DNA of 64,000 bases from Tretioscincus oriximinensis (Eukaryota > Chordata > Lepidosauria > Squamata > Gymnophthalmidae). The DNA lies in NCBI GenBank assembly GCA_022410635.1, contig JAJVDF010000501.1, positions 239,445 to 303,444 on the forward strand. The letters are read 5' to 3'. How positions within the stretch are numbered: the first letter of the stretch is position 1; every line of letters starts with the position of its first letter. Below are positions 33,841-46,215 of this stretch, one piece after another. A program made the translations under genes and the position numbers. The notes beneath the pieces were generated by a model. It worked only from the letters and a program-made list of their open reading frames with translations, made no database searches and had not been told where the DNA came from.

Positions 33841-35825
33841 TATTCAAACATCAGTTCCCTTCACTCCCTTCCTGTCATTGCAAATGGGAAGGGACTGGTC
33901 CATTCCCTGCAGAAAACACAAAGATTGATTCCCAGGGACCATATATCTGAACGGATATCCATGTTACGTAGCACTCTGCTAGTTTTATTGTACCTCTGTT
34001 CACTGTTGCCTCTGAAGGCTGCAGTTGACTTTGTTGGGCTGTGGCTAAACAGACCTTGAAAGCATGATTATCTTGGAACTCTTGCTGTACCCACACAGCA
34101 GTTGTTTATTCCGGAATTTCCCGATAATCCGGTTTGTTGGTGTTCCAATTTTAATGCACCTCATTCATATTTTTTTAGTTTTGTTATTGTGTCAGCTTTT
34201 GATAAGTGAGATTATCTGCTCATGTGACTCTGATCAACACTCTCAAAGAGTCTTTTAGTGCCTAGTGAGTAGTTTCTGGACAATCAAACATCTCCCTCAC
34301 AGTATGTCTTTCCATCTGTTGGAATTAATGGAGCTTGAATTTGAGAAATTCCATTTCTGATTATTTGATGCCTCTCAGATGCTGAGAATTATAAACCCCA
34401 GCAGGACCAGACTAGTGGGATGATATAGTCTAAAATGGGCAGAGGGGTTGAGTCAGTTAGGGCTTTGTGTCAGTGTACAGGAGAGAGATCAAAGTGGAAG
34501 GGAGAAATATGTTTATGATTTCAAGACAGATCAGTCCAGAATGACAAAATGAACATGTCCAGTGCAAACAGAAGAATTCACAGCTCAGCAAGAACTGAAA
34601 CCATTTTCAGCTTTGGAATGGTTTCTAAGGCTGTATCCAGTAGGACCTAAATCCAGGATTATTCCTGCATTATATTGAAATTACCACGTGTGTCTGTGGC
34701 AGTTCCATCATAGCTATAGCGATGAAGTCCCACCATCAACAAATGAAAGTTACTCTAAGCAGACCCCTGTACAACTAATATTTTTGGTTCTTGCTACAAT
34801 ATCTTACCGGGATGAATTATTGAACAGTTGACATTAATTTTACAGTTTAATTGTGCTGAGATCTTGGCTTTACACTTCTGCCCATTATAGCTATTTTATT
34901 GTTACTGTCTGAATCCTGATGCAGCAGAAGTTACATTAGACAGAATTTAATTGTGCGAAGCAACAAAGAAAAAAAAAAGAGTGTTAGTAAAAATCAGAGT
35001 GATTATCGCAATACTTAAATTGCAGAAAAGGTGCTAGATCAACATTATGGTCTAAACAGGCAGTCTGAGAAAGCACGAGAAACATACTGCAGAAGTCAAA
35101 CCCACCTGTTGCTACTGTAGTTTTGCTGCGCTGTTGTGGTTCTGCTGTGTGGCATTGTAAAGTCATTTGACATATCCCTACACGGGGGCTACACACGTCT
35201 ACTTCTTCAGATGTGACATATTCCTGTTCTGCATGAAGAAAGTGTTACAGGAGCTTTTAGCACTGTATTCTCCCTTTATCATNATTTCTGTAGCTCCACA
35301 TTGGCCGCAATCAACAAGTATTTGGAAGTATCTGACCCACAGAGCAGACATGATTCCTACTGTAAAAGTACCTGTTATAATATTTTAAAATATCAAGGGA
35401 AGAGGTGAAGAATGGCAGCCTTAGCAGGACTCATGAAAGACATAATGTACCATTGGAGCCATGAAGCAGTTTTGTAGGTAGATCTTGATGCCATCCTGGT
35501 TTACTGGCTTTTTTGATGTTCCAGTTGTGATGGACTTATCACTTCCGTGAGTCAAAAAAATATCAGCGTGGATCCAAGCTCCTGCAACAACGTCATTTCT
35601 GCCCAACGACAGAGGTCTGTCCTAAATGCAAACACACTGGTAATACAGTTTTAGGAAACATTTAGGACAGATGAATACTAGGCTGCTTTAGGGAACTTCT
35701 ATTATATACTTGATGTGTGTTGCACTGTTCCCATGCAGACAGTGTAGAGTAGTGCACTACCTAAAGCCCAACAGCAAACCAGTGCAAAAAGGGCCTATGT
35801 ATAGATAGGAATCACTCCAGCTATT
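33841..35825. other. No supported gene
   Basis: No coding or splice signal was supported. The part 34790-34975 is AT-rich with TTAATTTTACAGTTTAATTG-like sites and may be regulatory, but this is weak. A fragment of the fold-back family (CGTCTACTTCTTCAGATG) lies at 35197-35214. Confidence 0.4.
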
Positions 35826-36120
35826 TTATTGAAGAAGGAGAAGGAAAAGAAAAAGAATCAGGTTTTTGTACCCCACCTTTCTCACACGAAAGGACTCAAA
35901 GCAGCTTACAAGGTTATTTTTCGCCCAAAGGCTTATATCTATTCTATCTTCCCCATCACATTGTTGTGGTACCCATTTATCTACTTGCAAAGTGCTTTGC
36001 TTTTGAACAGCTGGGTTAGCTGAAACTAAGGCCAGTAAAGTTCACTCACATTTCTCCATGGCCAGCACAGGAGGCCACAAACTCCAATATCTTTATTGAA
36101 AAACTGAAGCTCTTAATCTC
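35826..36120 (-). mobile_element. tRNA-headed SINE, family S1
   Basis: Shared S1 blocks include CCACCTTTCTCACACGAAAG, GACTCAAAGCAGCTTACAAG, GTGGTACCCATTTATC and CAGCTGGGTTAGCTGAAAC. A purine-rich tail (AAGGAGAAGGAAAAG) marks the 3' end. Confidence 0.8.
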
Positions 36121-36289
36121 TTGCACCACTATACAGTTGTGATGAGAGTTCAGGGCACATGAAAACCATAGTCCCAAACACCTGAAAAACAGTGGGCATG
36201 CCAAGGCAATTCCAGTCCTCCTGTGCCATTGCCTGTCCCCAGCCCTCCTCCTTGCCATCAAACCACATAACATTATCCTTCTAACATCT
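36121..36289. other. No feature
   Basis: Short unique stretch without recognisable structure. Confidence 0.4.
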
Positions 36290-36630
36290 GCTGCAAAAGA
36301 TTAATAAATCAAAGCTGGAGACAGCCGGCATGGCAGAGACTGTAATTCGCAACCTGCCCAACCTCCCTGTCCCACTTTCTGCCCAGTGCAGAAATGCAAG
36401 ATGGCACTTCTGCCCCTCCTGCCTCCGTACTCCACCCTGCCTCTCTTTTGCCCCTTCCCTGGATGCTCATTAAGATGCTACAACTGTTAAATGATTAAAA
36501 AGTCATAGCTAATTCAGGGTTGGCATGTTCATCACTTATTCAAGGGATAAGACGGAGCCTGCACTGGAGATAAATTAATTTACTCCAATTAGCAGAGCCC
36601 GTCAAGCTGCATCACTGTCTCAGTAGCAAA
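36290..36630. promoter_or_regulatory. Candidate conserved non-coding block
   Basis: Non-repetitive sequence with clustered homeodomain-like sites (AAGATTAATAAATCAAAGC, AATGATTAAAAAGTC, GATAAATTAATTTACTCC, CAATTAGCAGAGC) and an intact, non-decayed look. No open frame. The inference of an enhancer rests on composition only. Confidence 0.35.
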
Positions 36631-37279
36631 TCTGCTTTGCACGACCCACAACAGAGGGGAGGGAGCTGCCAGAATCACACAAAAAGCAGGGACAGTAATG
36701 CCAAAGGAAGTCCAAAACGAAGAAACTCACAAAATATTTTGATTTTAAAACAAGGTAATCAAGCCATTATCTGCATTGTTTTTCACTTTTTGTGCAACAT
36801 TAAAATACAAAATGTGAGAAAAAGGGATGGGGAGAGGTGGGAGGTGACTATTATATAGAATATTTTTAAGTTCATTGATTTCTTTGTTTACTTTTCTTCT
36901 TTCCTTCCATTCCCCAATAACTTCTCTACAACTGAACAAAATATTCAAAACTTCTCCTTCTAGGTTAGCACCTTCCTTCTCACTCAAAAATATTTAAAGG
37001 AGCCACACTTATTTCCTCACATTTAAAATGTTTCACTTTGGAATTGCAAAGCACATTTCAGATGGCCCTCATGAACTCCATAAAAAGGGTGTCACTTGAC
37101 ACATGTAAGCCTTTCTTTATACTGTATTAGGTTCTCCATATATATTAAACTTGTTTGTTCATAAAGAATTTATCAGAAAGTACACAAATTACAAGCACCG
37201 ACGTCAATCGATTTATCGTGCAATCCAAGAATGGACCTCTTTTATGCTGATCCTTTGGGCAGAGTAGATCCTGGCAGAC

Positions 37280-37337
37280 TAAGCAATCCGATGAGGAGGA
37301 GGAGGAGGAGGATGACGATGGAGATGACGACGACGAC

Positions 37338-37370
<33 letters not shown>

Positions 37371-37475
37371 GGTGGAGGTGGTGGTTGGCCCAAGGTCACC
37401 AAGCTGGCTTCATAGTGGAGTGAAATCGAACCAGGAGACTACCAGAGAAGAGACCAACACTCTAACCATTTCCTG
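37280..37475 (-). mobile_element. SINE S2 head and core with an expanded microsatellite
   Basis: The right part is an inverted S2 head: CCAAGGTCACCAAGCTGGC and AAATCGAACCAGGAG, which on the minus strand contains the pol III B-box-like TGGTTCGATTTC. The left part is a tract of (GGA)n, (GAY)n and (GGT)n units from 37293 to 37385, so the SINE has acquired a compound microsatellite in its middle. Coding frames here are low-complexity artefacts. Confidence 0.7.
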
Positions 37476-37776
37476 TAAGGCAAATGTAAAAAAAGACCCT
37501 GGAAGAAGTATCTAAGTTCTTATGAAAGCTCCTGGTTTTCAGAATAACCCATTTTAGTGACATGATTTATCGTGCCATTGAAATAAATTTTCTAAGATCT
37601 CCAAGATCAGAAACATTCATTTTTAACTGTTGGAGCAGGTGACAGCTAGCTCTGAAACTCATGCAAAGTTTTGGGGACAGTAAGAGGGACAGACCAAAAT
37701 AGCCATCAACATACAGATGAGGTTGTTCCAGCCCAGAATGATTCCTCCCATCTTTAGAATGGAAAACTTTGTTCTA

Positions 37777-37985
37777 GTTGAAGAAGGAGGAAGAGGAGGA
37801 TTTTATACACTGCTTTTCTCACCTGAATTGACTCAAAGCACATTTCAAAGGCTTACATTTTATCTTTCACACCACATTGTGGTGGTACTCATTTATCTAA
37901 TTGCAGTTACTTTCCAACAACTGAGTTGCTGAACCTAAGGCCATGAGCCGACACAAGGCTTGATGTCGTCATGTCTGAAATACCG
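37777..37985 (-). mobile_element. tRNA-headed SINE, family S1, decayed
   Basis: GAAGAAGGAGGAAGAGGAGG is the tail and TTTTCTCACCTGAATTGAC, TGTGGTGGTACTCATTTATC and TTGCAGTTACTTTCC follow as in other copies. Confidence 0.7.
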
Positions 37986-39214
37986 TTTCTTAACCTCTGA
38001 GCACAATGCTTCTGTATCATTGTGTCCAATTCCAATTTTACTGCAACTGAACACGGAAGATAAATACAAAAAGCACTCACTATCTGAATTGCAATTGGAT
38101 CATAGAATCATAGGATTGTGTTTGCTTTTTCTGCAGCTGCTTCCCTCTGTTAATCAAAAGGTTTTCTGTTCTTGGTCTACGGAATGTTTTAGCAGATCAT
38201 GAAAACATTACATTTACACCACAATCTACCTTTCCAATCTGCCAGGAAGCCAGAGCTGTCCAGAGTCCTCACATGTGTCCTGCTGTCTTTGGATTGCTTA
38301 AAAGAAGTCCTTGGCAGTTCTAGAGACCTGTGGAAGTGCTCTGGCAACATTCTATGGCTGTGTGAAAGGACTTCTGGTCAAGATCTAGAGTGATCTACCC
38401 ACTCCATTGCCATCATTCTAGAATTCTGACTTATCGGCAGTAGTTGAAAAGTAGGATAGAAACACTTCATAAAATAATGGCGAGACTGATGAAGAAGAAG
38501 AAGAAAACTGCAGCTCATATTTACTGTAGGGCACATATGCCCAATTATCCTTCCTCTAGTAGCAATGGAATTTCTGTTCCTACAAAGATGGATTTTTCAG
38601 CCATCCACCTGCTCCCTCTTTGGGAGATGAAAGCCAGCCAATGCTTTTGACAGCCTGCTCTGTGCTGCAGGATGAGGCCCATAGGGCTACGCAATGCACC
38701 ATCCCCTCGATCTCAGTCATTTACAGCCTCTGCATATGGGTATACCCCACCTCCTCATTCCACTGGGCTGCTGGCCAAGCATATCCTCTTCGTTCTCCAT
38801 CCCTGCTGATGGAATGTGCTTTTGAGGGGCTCCCCAGTGGACAGTAAGTGCTGCCATTCTGAAAGAACCTTCCAGCTGGCCAGCTGCTTTCTTACGTGCA
38901 TTCCTGACCCTGGGGTATCTTAGCACACGGCTTCTAATTAGTAATTTCATGCCACACATGTTTCAGGGGCTGATGATGTGCAAACAATCACTGCCATGTC
39001 TCTTGGCCTCACACACAGCTTCTGTCTCCAATGTTAGAACCAGTACAAATCCATATATTATGAACAAGGCATGGGAAGAGAGAGGATGGGGAATGGAAGA
39101 CAGACAAGGGCATATCAACACTTCCCTTTTGTGCTAAGACAAGGGCATAAGAAGGGTGAACAATATGAGGTTCCTTTAACTTCACCAGCTAACCCACAGA
39201 ATATAAAAGGAGCT
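37986..39214. other. No supported gene
   Basis: No gene or clear element could be supported in this 1.2-kb stretch. Confidence 0.4.
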
Positions 39215-39660
39215 CTGCTAAAACTTAAGAGCCCATCTAGACCAGCATTCTGTCTCACACAGTGGCTCACCAATTGCACATGGGCATCTCAAGGCAAAGA
39301 GAAAACCTTAGCCTATTCTCAGCTTCTTGTGATTGGACTTTGGAGGCTCCTGTCTGTCTGTCCAACTGGTGGCAGCACCAAGGCATTCATTCTAATAGCC
39401 ATTTTTTTTAACTACCCAAGCTAGTTACAGCATCTTTGCTAATAATAAATTCTATAGACTGATGACCCTCTAGGTGAAAAAATAATTTCTTTTCTGCCAA
39501 TCAGTGGTTCTCATTTGGTTCTCAGTGGTTTTCTAATTTATGCATGATTTTATATCCTTCTATTAGGTTCTCTCTTAAATGCCATCTTTCAAGGATGAAG
39601 AGGCCTAGATATTGCAGCTTGATTTCCTAATGGGATATTTCAGTCCTTTGTTGCAAAAAA
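39215..39660 (-). mobile_element. CR1-type LINE 3' part
   Basis: Inverted tail blocks (CATCTAGACCAGCATTCTG, CACACAGTGGCTCACC, AGCTTCTTGTGATTGG) are followed by text typical of the CR1 3' UTR further upstream (TTAGGTTCTCTCTTAAATGCC, TTCAAGGATGAAGAGGCC). Confidence 0.65.
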
Positions 39661-40149
39661 ACTCTTTTGTACATTCCTCTTAAATGTGAACCTCATAAAG
39701 GGAGGTGCACCTGGCTACTCACACTGGATTGCCAGTGCTCTTTTACTATGCTCTGAAATTANTGGTAAGACAAGTGCATGAAAATTGCTCCTGCAATGTG
39801 TTTGTGTGTTCCTGCACACATTCCACAAACCTTTTGCCAAATGTTCCATGAGTTGTTTTCATGTTTCTTTGGGCTCCTTTGGGGGGATTAAATTAGCCTG
39901 CTGGGAGTATATGGTGGTCCCCTTTGGGAGTCCAAAGTCATCCAAAACAGAGGAGTCTGGAAAGTCCCAATTAGAGAAGCGTAACTTGATCTGCTCCAAT
40001 GCCAGCAGGTTTGATGCAGGACATGTTATCTGGCTTTGTGTCTTCTGTAGCAGATCTATGTTTGGCTTCTGCTGCCAACCAACCACACCCCAAGTGGAAA
40101 AGCTGTGGTTCCCCTTCTGCAAAGCATCACCAGGCAATCTCTAAAAAAT

Positions 40150-40562
40150 GGTGAATAGAGAAAAGTATTTTCGCTTCCACACAACACTAGGACAGGGGGC
40201 ATTCCTGGAAACTGATGGGCAGAAGAGTGAGGACAAACAAAGGAAAGTATTTTTTCACCCAGAGGGTCAATCGGCCTATGGAATTTACTTCCAGAGGTGG
40301 TAGTAGCTAGAAGCCTGGATAGCTTTAAGACAAGGTTAGACAATAGCTACTAGGACGGATATCTTGATACTGCTTCCAAGATGGAGAAACAGGCAGTGTT
40401 CCTGAAATGCCATTTGCATGGTGTCGAGAACAGTTGAAGATTTTGCCTTATTCTGTTCCAGACTGCCAAGGTGCAATTGGTGGGCCTCTTTGTGAGACAG
40501 AATGCTGGATTAGATGGGCTCCGGCCCGATTCAGCACAGCTCCCCTTATGTTCTTATGTTCT
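40150..40562 (+). mobile_element. CR1-type LINE 3' end
   Basis: It reads through AGAAGAGTGAGGACAAACAAAG, TTCACCCAGAGGGTCAATCG, TGGAATTTACTTCC and ends with TTAGATGGGCTCCGGCCC and CTTATGTTCTTATGTTCT. A similar copy lies at 51070-51545, where the C-terminal frame is intact. Confidence 0.75.
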
Positions 40563-40599
40563 GTTTTTTAGGCCAAGGGTTTGAAATAAATCCTCTTGC

Positions 40600-41077
40600 G
40601 TTATTTATTTATTTTATTTTATTTATTTATTTGCATTTTTATACTGCCTTATAACAGAAGGTCTCAGGCTAGTTAACAATAAAATTACAATTAACAGGTT
40701 AAAAAAGAAAAAAAGAAAAACCAGCCACATCTGAGAGTAGGGGAGAGACAACAGTTTCCTCAGCCAAAGGCCAGGCCAAAGAGATGCATCTTCAAGCATT
40801 TCCTGAGAGTGCACAGAGATGGTGATTGACACATCTTGAGGGTGAGACTATTCCAAAGCCTGGGGGCTGCCACAGAGAAGGCCCTATTCTGGATTCCCAC
40901 CCTCTCTGCCACTGAATGTGGTGGTACAATAAGGAGGGCCTCCCCTGCAGATCTTAAGGCACAAGCAGGCTCATATGGGAGAAGACGTTCCTTTAGATAT
41001 TTGGGGCCCAAGTTATGTAAGGCTTTATAAGTGAGAATTAATACCTTGAATTGGGCTTGGTAACAAATTGGCAATTA
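40600..41077 (-). pseudogene. L2/CR1-like LINE ORF2 C-terminus and 3' end
   Basis: The minus-strand frame ends with 'VLILTYKALHNLGPKYLKE', then 'RLLPYEPACALRSAGEALL' and 'RAFSVAAPRLWNSLT', then 'KCLKMHLFGLAF', the canonical C-terminus of L2-type LINE ORFs. After the stop it has the tail CTGAGACCTTCTGTTATAAGG, (AAAT)n. This tail equals that of the short S2 SINEs. The frame is unbroken for about 104 codons, so this is a moderately young piece. Confidence 0.88.
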
Positions 41078-41083
41078 TCTCAT

Positions 41084-41450
41084 CATGTTGTTATTTAGTT
41101 GGCCATTCAGTTGTGTCCGATTCATTATATCCCATGGCTCACACCACTCCAGACCTTTCTGTCCTCCATTTCATACTGAACTCTGGCCAAGTTCATGCTT
41201 GTTGCTCCCATGACGCTCTCCATCCACCTCAGCCTCAGTTGTCCTTTTCTCCTCTGGTTCTCCATCTTTTCCAACCTTAGGGTTTTTCCCAGTGGGACCC
41301 TTCTTGTTATGTGGCCATAGTATTTGAAATACAGTTTCGTATTTGTTCTTCCAATGAGTAGTCAGGGTTGGGTTTTGAGCATTGATTGGACCTTCTTTAA
41401 GTCCAAGGAACTTTCAGATCTCTCCTCCTCCCTTACAGTTCAAAAGAATC
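41084..41450 (-). pseudogene. RTE/BovB LINE ORF C-terminus
   Basis: The minus strand decodes without a stop to a stretch including 'YYGHITRRVPLGKTLRLEKM', 'RRKGQLRLRWMESVMGAT' and 'MNLARVQYEMEDRKVWSG', ending in 'VSHGI' and a stop, then 'RIGHN'. This matches the well-known pattern of the BovB (RTE) LINE ORF end, with 'GHI.RR', 'RR.RG..R.RW' and 'DR..W...V.GV'. It is a truncated fragment directly adjoining the L2-like piece. BovB is abundant in squamates and known for horizontal transfer. Confidence 0.8.
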
Positions 41451-41667
41451 AGGGATTTGGCACCCAGCCTTTTTTTAAGTTTCAACGTTCACACAGCCAC
41501 ATCTTACAATTAAGAAAAACATAGATTTGACTATACAAATATTTTGGGGCAAGTTTGCTATAACTATTCCCCGAAGCAATCCACATCTACAGTGCTCTTT
41601 GGTTATACATAACCTTTTGTAATCTCATTTAAGGAGATCAATAGTAAACATTTCAGAAAAGTAGGAG

Positions 41668-41735
41668 TCTGAAGAAGTAGACGGGTCTACGAAAGCTCAT
41701 GCCACCTATCTTTCTCCTGTTAGTCTCCATAATTG
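41668..41735 (+). mobile_element. Fold-back retroposon family, one arm
   Basis: TCTGAAGAAGTAGACGGGTC, TACGAAAGCTCATGCC and TTAGTCTCC match arm 2 of the hairpin element 11396-11594. Confidence 0.65.
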
Positions 41736-42489
41736 TCTGCACAAGACTATTAATAGTCTGGATCAGATCTGTACTTAAGGGGCCTTTAAAACAGCTTAAT
41801 AGTAGACTACATCTGTGCCAACGCTATTTAATCTGGATTAACCCGCTGGATTTATGCACATGGATTCACATGAGAATGAGCATAGTTCCAAGAGGCTTGC
41901 ATTGTTTGGACAATGTGGTAATTTCACTTTCATATACCCTTTCATGCCTCTCTGCAGTGTTGGTAATGCTATTTATTCAGCTTTGCAGCCAACATAGATC
42001 TAGCCAGTGAACATTTGAAACCAGCAACACCTGATGCTTGATCAATGGGGAAGGCAGCCAGTTGCAACCCAGAGGCTTTTATCATATCATGCAAGGGAGC
42101 AATTTCACATCTGCATTGTAGAATGTGCTGTCCCAGTTGTAATTCTGCCCTAACCTGCTTAATGCAGACACACATTGCTACAGATAATCTGGATCAAACC
42201 AACACAGATTTACTGATATCGATCTAACAGAGTAAGTGCATAAAAGGCTTTTGAGGCTAAAAAAAATAATCTGATCTGAATGAAAATTTTGGCTTAGTGG
42301 ATTCCCTTCATCACTCCCCAGTATTTTTCACCAAAAAGGAAGAAACACAAGCACACAGCCCTCTTAAAGAAGACAAAGGGTCTTCAAAAGAAAAGGGTGA
42401 CATAATTTTTTACATGCTACTAAAAAGACTTTCCCCAAATAGATCTGTCTTCTTTACATCTTCATATGCTTATGGCATTTATATCTTCT

Positions 42490-42745
42490 GTTCTCAAGGG
42501 AGCCTGAGGCTACATCCCCGCCTCATGGTTTTCCCTGCTTAAAAAAAAAACCCACATTGGTCACCCATCCCCATTTTACCTTGCCACCCAGGCTGCTGCA
42601 TCATTTCTCCTAGCAATGCCTTTAAATGACAAACCCAGAAGGCATTGCTGAGCTTGCCTGACTACAATCCCCAGCATTCTCTGGGAACCTGCATACATTT
42701 CTCAGGCATTCTCTGCTAGCCAAAAGCCAATATGTTTTTTATAAC
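42490..42745. repeat. Dispersed repeat family Q, copy 2
   Basis: It shares GAGCTTGCCTGACTACAATCC, CCAGCATTCTCTGGGAACC and CATTCTCTGCTAGCCAAAAGCC with 32330-32515. This copy has the longer 5' part. Confidence 0.6.
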
Positions 42746-42947
42746 TTGTATATTCAAGGGAGATTTCTTTAAGGCTTTACAAAATGAGGGTGCTAAATGA
42801 GATAATATGCAGAGGCTATTTACTGCGCAGCAAAGACCTTTGGAGCTAGGCTGACCAGATGACCCCTTTTTCCTGAGGAAACCCTAGTTTGAAGGTGTCT
42901 ACCCCAACACTGAGGATGTGTGGCAATTTCCTTTTTGCTGAGGAAAA

Positions 42948-42948
42948 T

Positions 42949-42989
<41 letters not shown>

Positions 42990-43040
42990 TAAAAAAATAA
43001 TAAAAATAAAAATAAAAATAAAAATAAAAATAAAAAAATC
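42948..43040. repeat. (AAT)n and (AAAAT)n microsatellite
   Basis: Runs of AAT then AAAAT units, about 90 bases. Aromatic-rich frames crossing it are artefacts. Confidence 0.9.
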
Positions 43041-44948
43041 TGGTGTGGTGGGTGAGAAGGCCTTTTAGCTTGAGGGGGAAATATTTTTTCTGCTGTTGTA
43101 TTTCTTCAGTTAAAATTGTTCTGAATTTGGATTGAATTTGGATTATACTCAAACAAGACTCTATTTCTATTTTTGCCACATCCCTGGTTTGGGAATGGGA
43201 GGTCTTCCTTTTTTTGCTACCCCAAAGAGGTAATCATCATTTTCCATAGATTCTCTAATGGGGATTTTTATGCCCTGCCTAAGAAGCAACATCACAAAAT
43301 GATGCCATTTTCACTCCCGGAAGTGAAGTCACCTCTGGCTCCGCCCCCGAAAGTGATGTTACAAATTTCACTTGTGCATTTCACAAATTTCTCGCACGCT
43401 TTGAGGGTTTCTCAGGAGCTCCATGGCTTTCTTGCATGTATGAGATTTCTCAGGGGTGGGGGTGGATGTGCATATTGTTGGGTGATATGCAAATTTGCAT
43501 GAATATTAATTATCACAATTGGGGGCTCAGAAAATTTGGTTAGTCTATTTGGGACACATAGACTGATGGACACATGTTTCCATGTGGTAGACAGAATATC
43601 GCCTCCAAAATGTAGTATATCAGGCATAGGGATCAGGCCAGATATTCTCTTCCCTGTGTGGTTGGCTAACCTGAGAATCGATCACTGAGTGGCTTCAACA
43701 GCCACCTTGTGTTCTGAGTCTTCAACACTTTCCAAATGGAGTCAGGATCTGTGGACAAAGTACGGAGTTGTCACTTCAGCTCTTTGCTTAAGCTGCACAA
43801 CACACCGTTATGGAGTTCATGTGGGGTTCAGCTGCTGGGGGGAAGGCACTTGGAGTCACCCTAAATCACTGACTGAATCCAGATAATATACATTTCTTTA
43901 AGTCGGGTTTTCTGAAAGCTCTATCAGATCTACCAGCTTTCTTCGTTGCTATTTGATGGGTGTAGGAAGCTGTCTTTTCCTCCCTTCCACAAGATTGAAT
44001 GTTGTCTTATTTCCAATAGATGGGGATGTAGCCCTCTTTCCTACATGGTTGGCTGTAGAATGATATCTAATCAAGCAGTGGAAGCAAACTTTTTTCGCCC
44101 ATCAAAAGGCAATAAAGAAAATTCTCACATCATTGGACAAGTAAGAAGAAGAGTTTCCCCTTTCTATAGAACCATTGGTCCCTCGCCGCACTGATGAGAA
44201 AGAGATAAGAGAGTAAAAAAACCCTAGCTCCTCCCTCTCTTGATCTCAATGTACTGCTGTGACAGAGCATAGCTGTGAAAGAGGGCAAAATTCACAGTCC
44301 CCGTCCTTATCCAACTCTAGGTGCTGGGTGTGGCCACAGTGAGAAGCAATGATCTGCCACTCTCTAGTTTCCCTGAGTCTCCTAGTAGCAGCTCTTTAGA
44401 AGGGGTTCTGGAGCATCATATAATTCCCCAATCCACAGAATTCATGAATGTCTACTCCCAATTATTGGCTGTAACACCCTCAAAAGGAAGGAGGAAAGTA
44501 GCCTTAACCTCCCATGAGGGACCAAACTATGACTAAAGGGTTGGTACTCAAAAGAAAGGAGAGAGGGAAGAGTTGAAAGGGGATAGTTTCCTGGCACTAG
44601 ACAAAGAAAGCCGAGTCCATACTAATGTGAATAGATGTGAAGAAGCCATCATTGAGCCCAAACTCCAATATACCCTAAGATGGATAATTCAGCCCAGATG
44701 TATTCTGACCCTTTGAACTTTCTAAAGTTTCTTAAACATTTAAAATGGAAATGAGAGGACAAACACTGTATCGGTTAGGACAAAATTGAGGAACATTGAT
44801 TTTATACTTTCAGGTGTCCTGAGGGGTTCTCCTGTGGTCCCAAACTGTTTTGGATCAATGTCCCAAGAATGCAGATCTTTATCTTTTCAGCATTCCACAA
44901 GATATACACTCCTGCTTGTTTTGCTAAAACGAATTCCTAAAGAGTCAT
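43041..44948. other. Unique DNA upstream/downstream of ORF A; one weak repeat
   Basis: Nothing codes convincingly. Positions 43290-43400 show 'GAAGTGAAGTCACCTCTGGC' and 'AAAGTGATGTTAC' text related to the dispersed repeat at 54055-54190. From 43700 to 44948 no transposon was recognised, in contrast to the surrounding 10 kb. Confidence 0.4.
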
Positions 44949-45278
44949 TCACCATGTAAGCTGGAAGACTTTGAAAGACACGGGTATCAAGATATGCCGT
45001 GTGAAGAAGTAGACGAAGATAGGTGGGATCAGGGAAAGGACAAAGGCAAAAAGTGACGGCAGCAGCCGTCCAAAAAAACTGTCCATGAGTGGCTTCATTG
45101 ACTTGACAAATAGCACAGAAGATGGGACAACGTGGTCATAGATGATGAAGAATGGGAGGAGGATGAAGAAAAGCAGGACAAAAATGATACGGAGCAGGAG
45201 GTCACAAAAAAGTAGAGTGAAGATAATGGACAAAATCTTCCGGAAACAGCGGAGGATGCTTCTCATACGGAAGGCCAT
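44949..45278 (-). CDS. Small hydrophobic membrane protein A (unrecognised family)
   Basis: The ORF encodes 109 residues from ATG at 45278 (MAFRMRSILR) to TGA at 44949-44951; it is open a further 11 codons upstream without another ATG. A basic N-terminus (R, R, R, K in residues 4-14) precedes two very hydrophobic stretches of about 32 residues each, near 16-47 and 70-100, separated by a loop with charged residues. The last 80 residues align without a gap to ORF B at 54621, about 20 identical by hand count, with five shared prolines and the final Trp. The stop overlaps a weak splice donor (ATG|GTGAAT), so it could also be an internal exon. No transposon overlaps it. Long hairpin-like hydrophobic segments suggest a membrane-bound protein; the function is unknown. 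Upstream exons were not identified. Confidence 0.55.
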   Translation of the reverse strand: MAFRMRSILRCFRKILSIIFTLLFCDLLLRIIFVLLFFILLPFFIIYDHVVPSSVLFVKSMKPLMDSFFGRLLPSLFAFVLSLIPPIFVYFFTRHILIPVSFKVFQLTW

Positions 45279-45699
45279 GATGTTGCGAAGTGGTTTTCTA
45301 GGATCTGGCACAATACCGCCTCACCATGTGGACACCTCGCCAAACATGCACGTCCCCTAGGAGGGAACCAAGAGAACATTGTAGGCACAGAGATATAATT
45401 GCACATATTGCCACAGATTCACCTCGAATCCAACTCACAGAAAAGAAGGAACTTTCTGCACTTAACCTGAACCTGCAAAGTCCTTCAGATCTCAGCAGGT
45501 TGCGTGTTAGTGCAGATCAGTGAGACACTGCTGTCTACTGACACACTATCTGACACATTATTCAGTGTGCCACTGAAATTGTTTCCCAATGGCTAGGAAG
45601 CTATTAGTTCTTGGAAACTTTAACCCCAAAGCATGTGTGGTCTTTGGGGCCAGACCAAGGCTAACCTATACCAACAGTGTCTTGCAGATAGTTCTATTC

Positions 45700-46215
45700 T
45701 TTTTTTTTAATATATTTTTATTGTTGCACAATATTTCTACATATATATGTTACATTCCTGTTGCATGTAATCATTATTTGCGCATTTTTTATCATCCCTC
45801 CCTCCCACCCCTATCCCTCAAGGTTGCTTGTCTTAATCTGTCGAACGTCCATATTTCAGTTGGAGAAAATTAAATCGAGTTTATGCTTTTGGGATTGTTG
45901 AGTCATTCTTGCTTGAAGATGGTCTTTTGCTCTTCTCCATTTATCTTTAGTTTCATTAATCTTCTGAGTGTTATAAAAGAAATTAATCTTCGCATTATTA
46001 ATATCTATGACCATCTTTTCTAAAATGTAATTCCACCACCATTTAAGCTCTCTGAAAGAAGCAGACTTCCACCCTCTTAATAACACCAACTGTGTACTAA
46101 TAGTAATATTATTATTAAGTTTTTATTTAATATACCGTCAATATTATTTAAATCTCCCCCCAAAATTGCCATTTTATCTGTTATTGTTATGTTAACTGGT
46201 ATTATCATGTCTTTC
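45700..46215 (-). pseudogene. L1-like LINE, 3' fragment
   Basis: An inverted T-run (TTTTTTTTAATATATTTTTA) begins the element. On the minus strand it encodes 'RGWKSASFRELKWWWNYI', which resembles the L1 ORF2 C-terminal motif at 22389-23450. The 5' part is missing. Confidence 0.65.
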
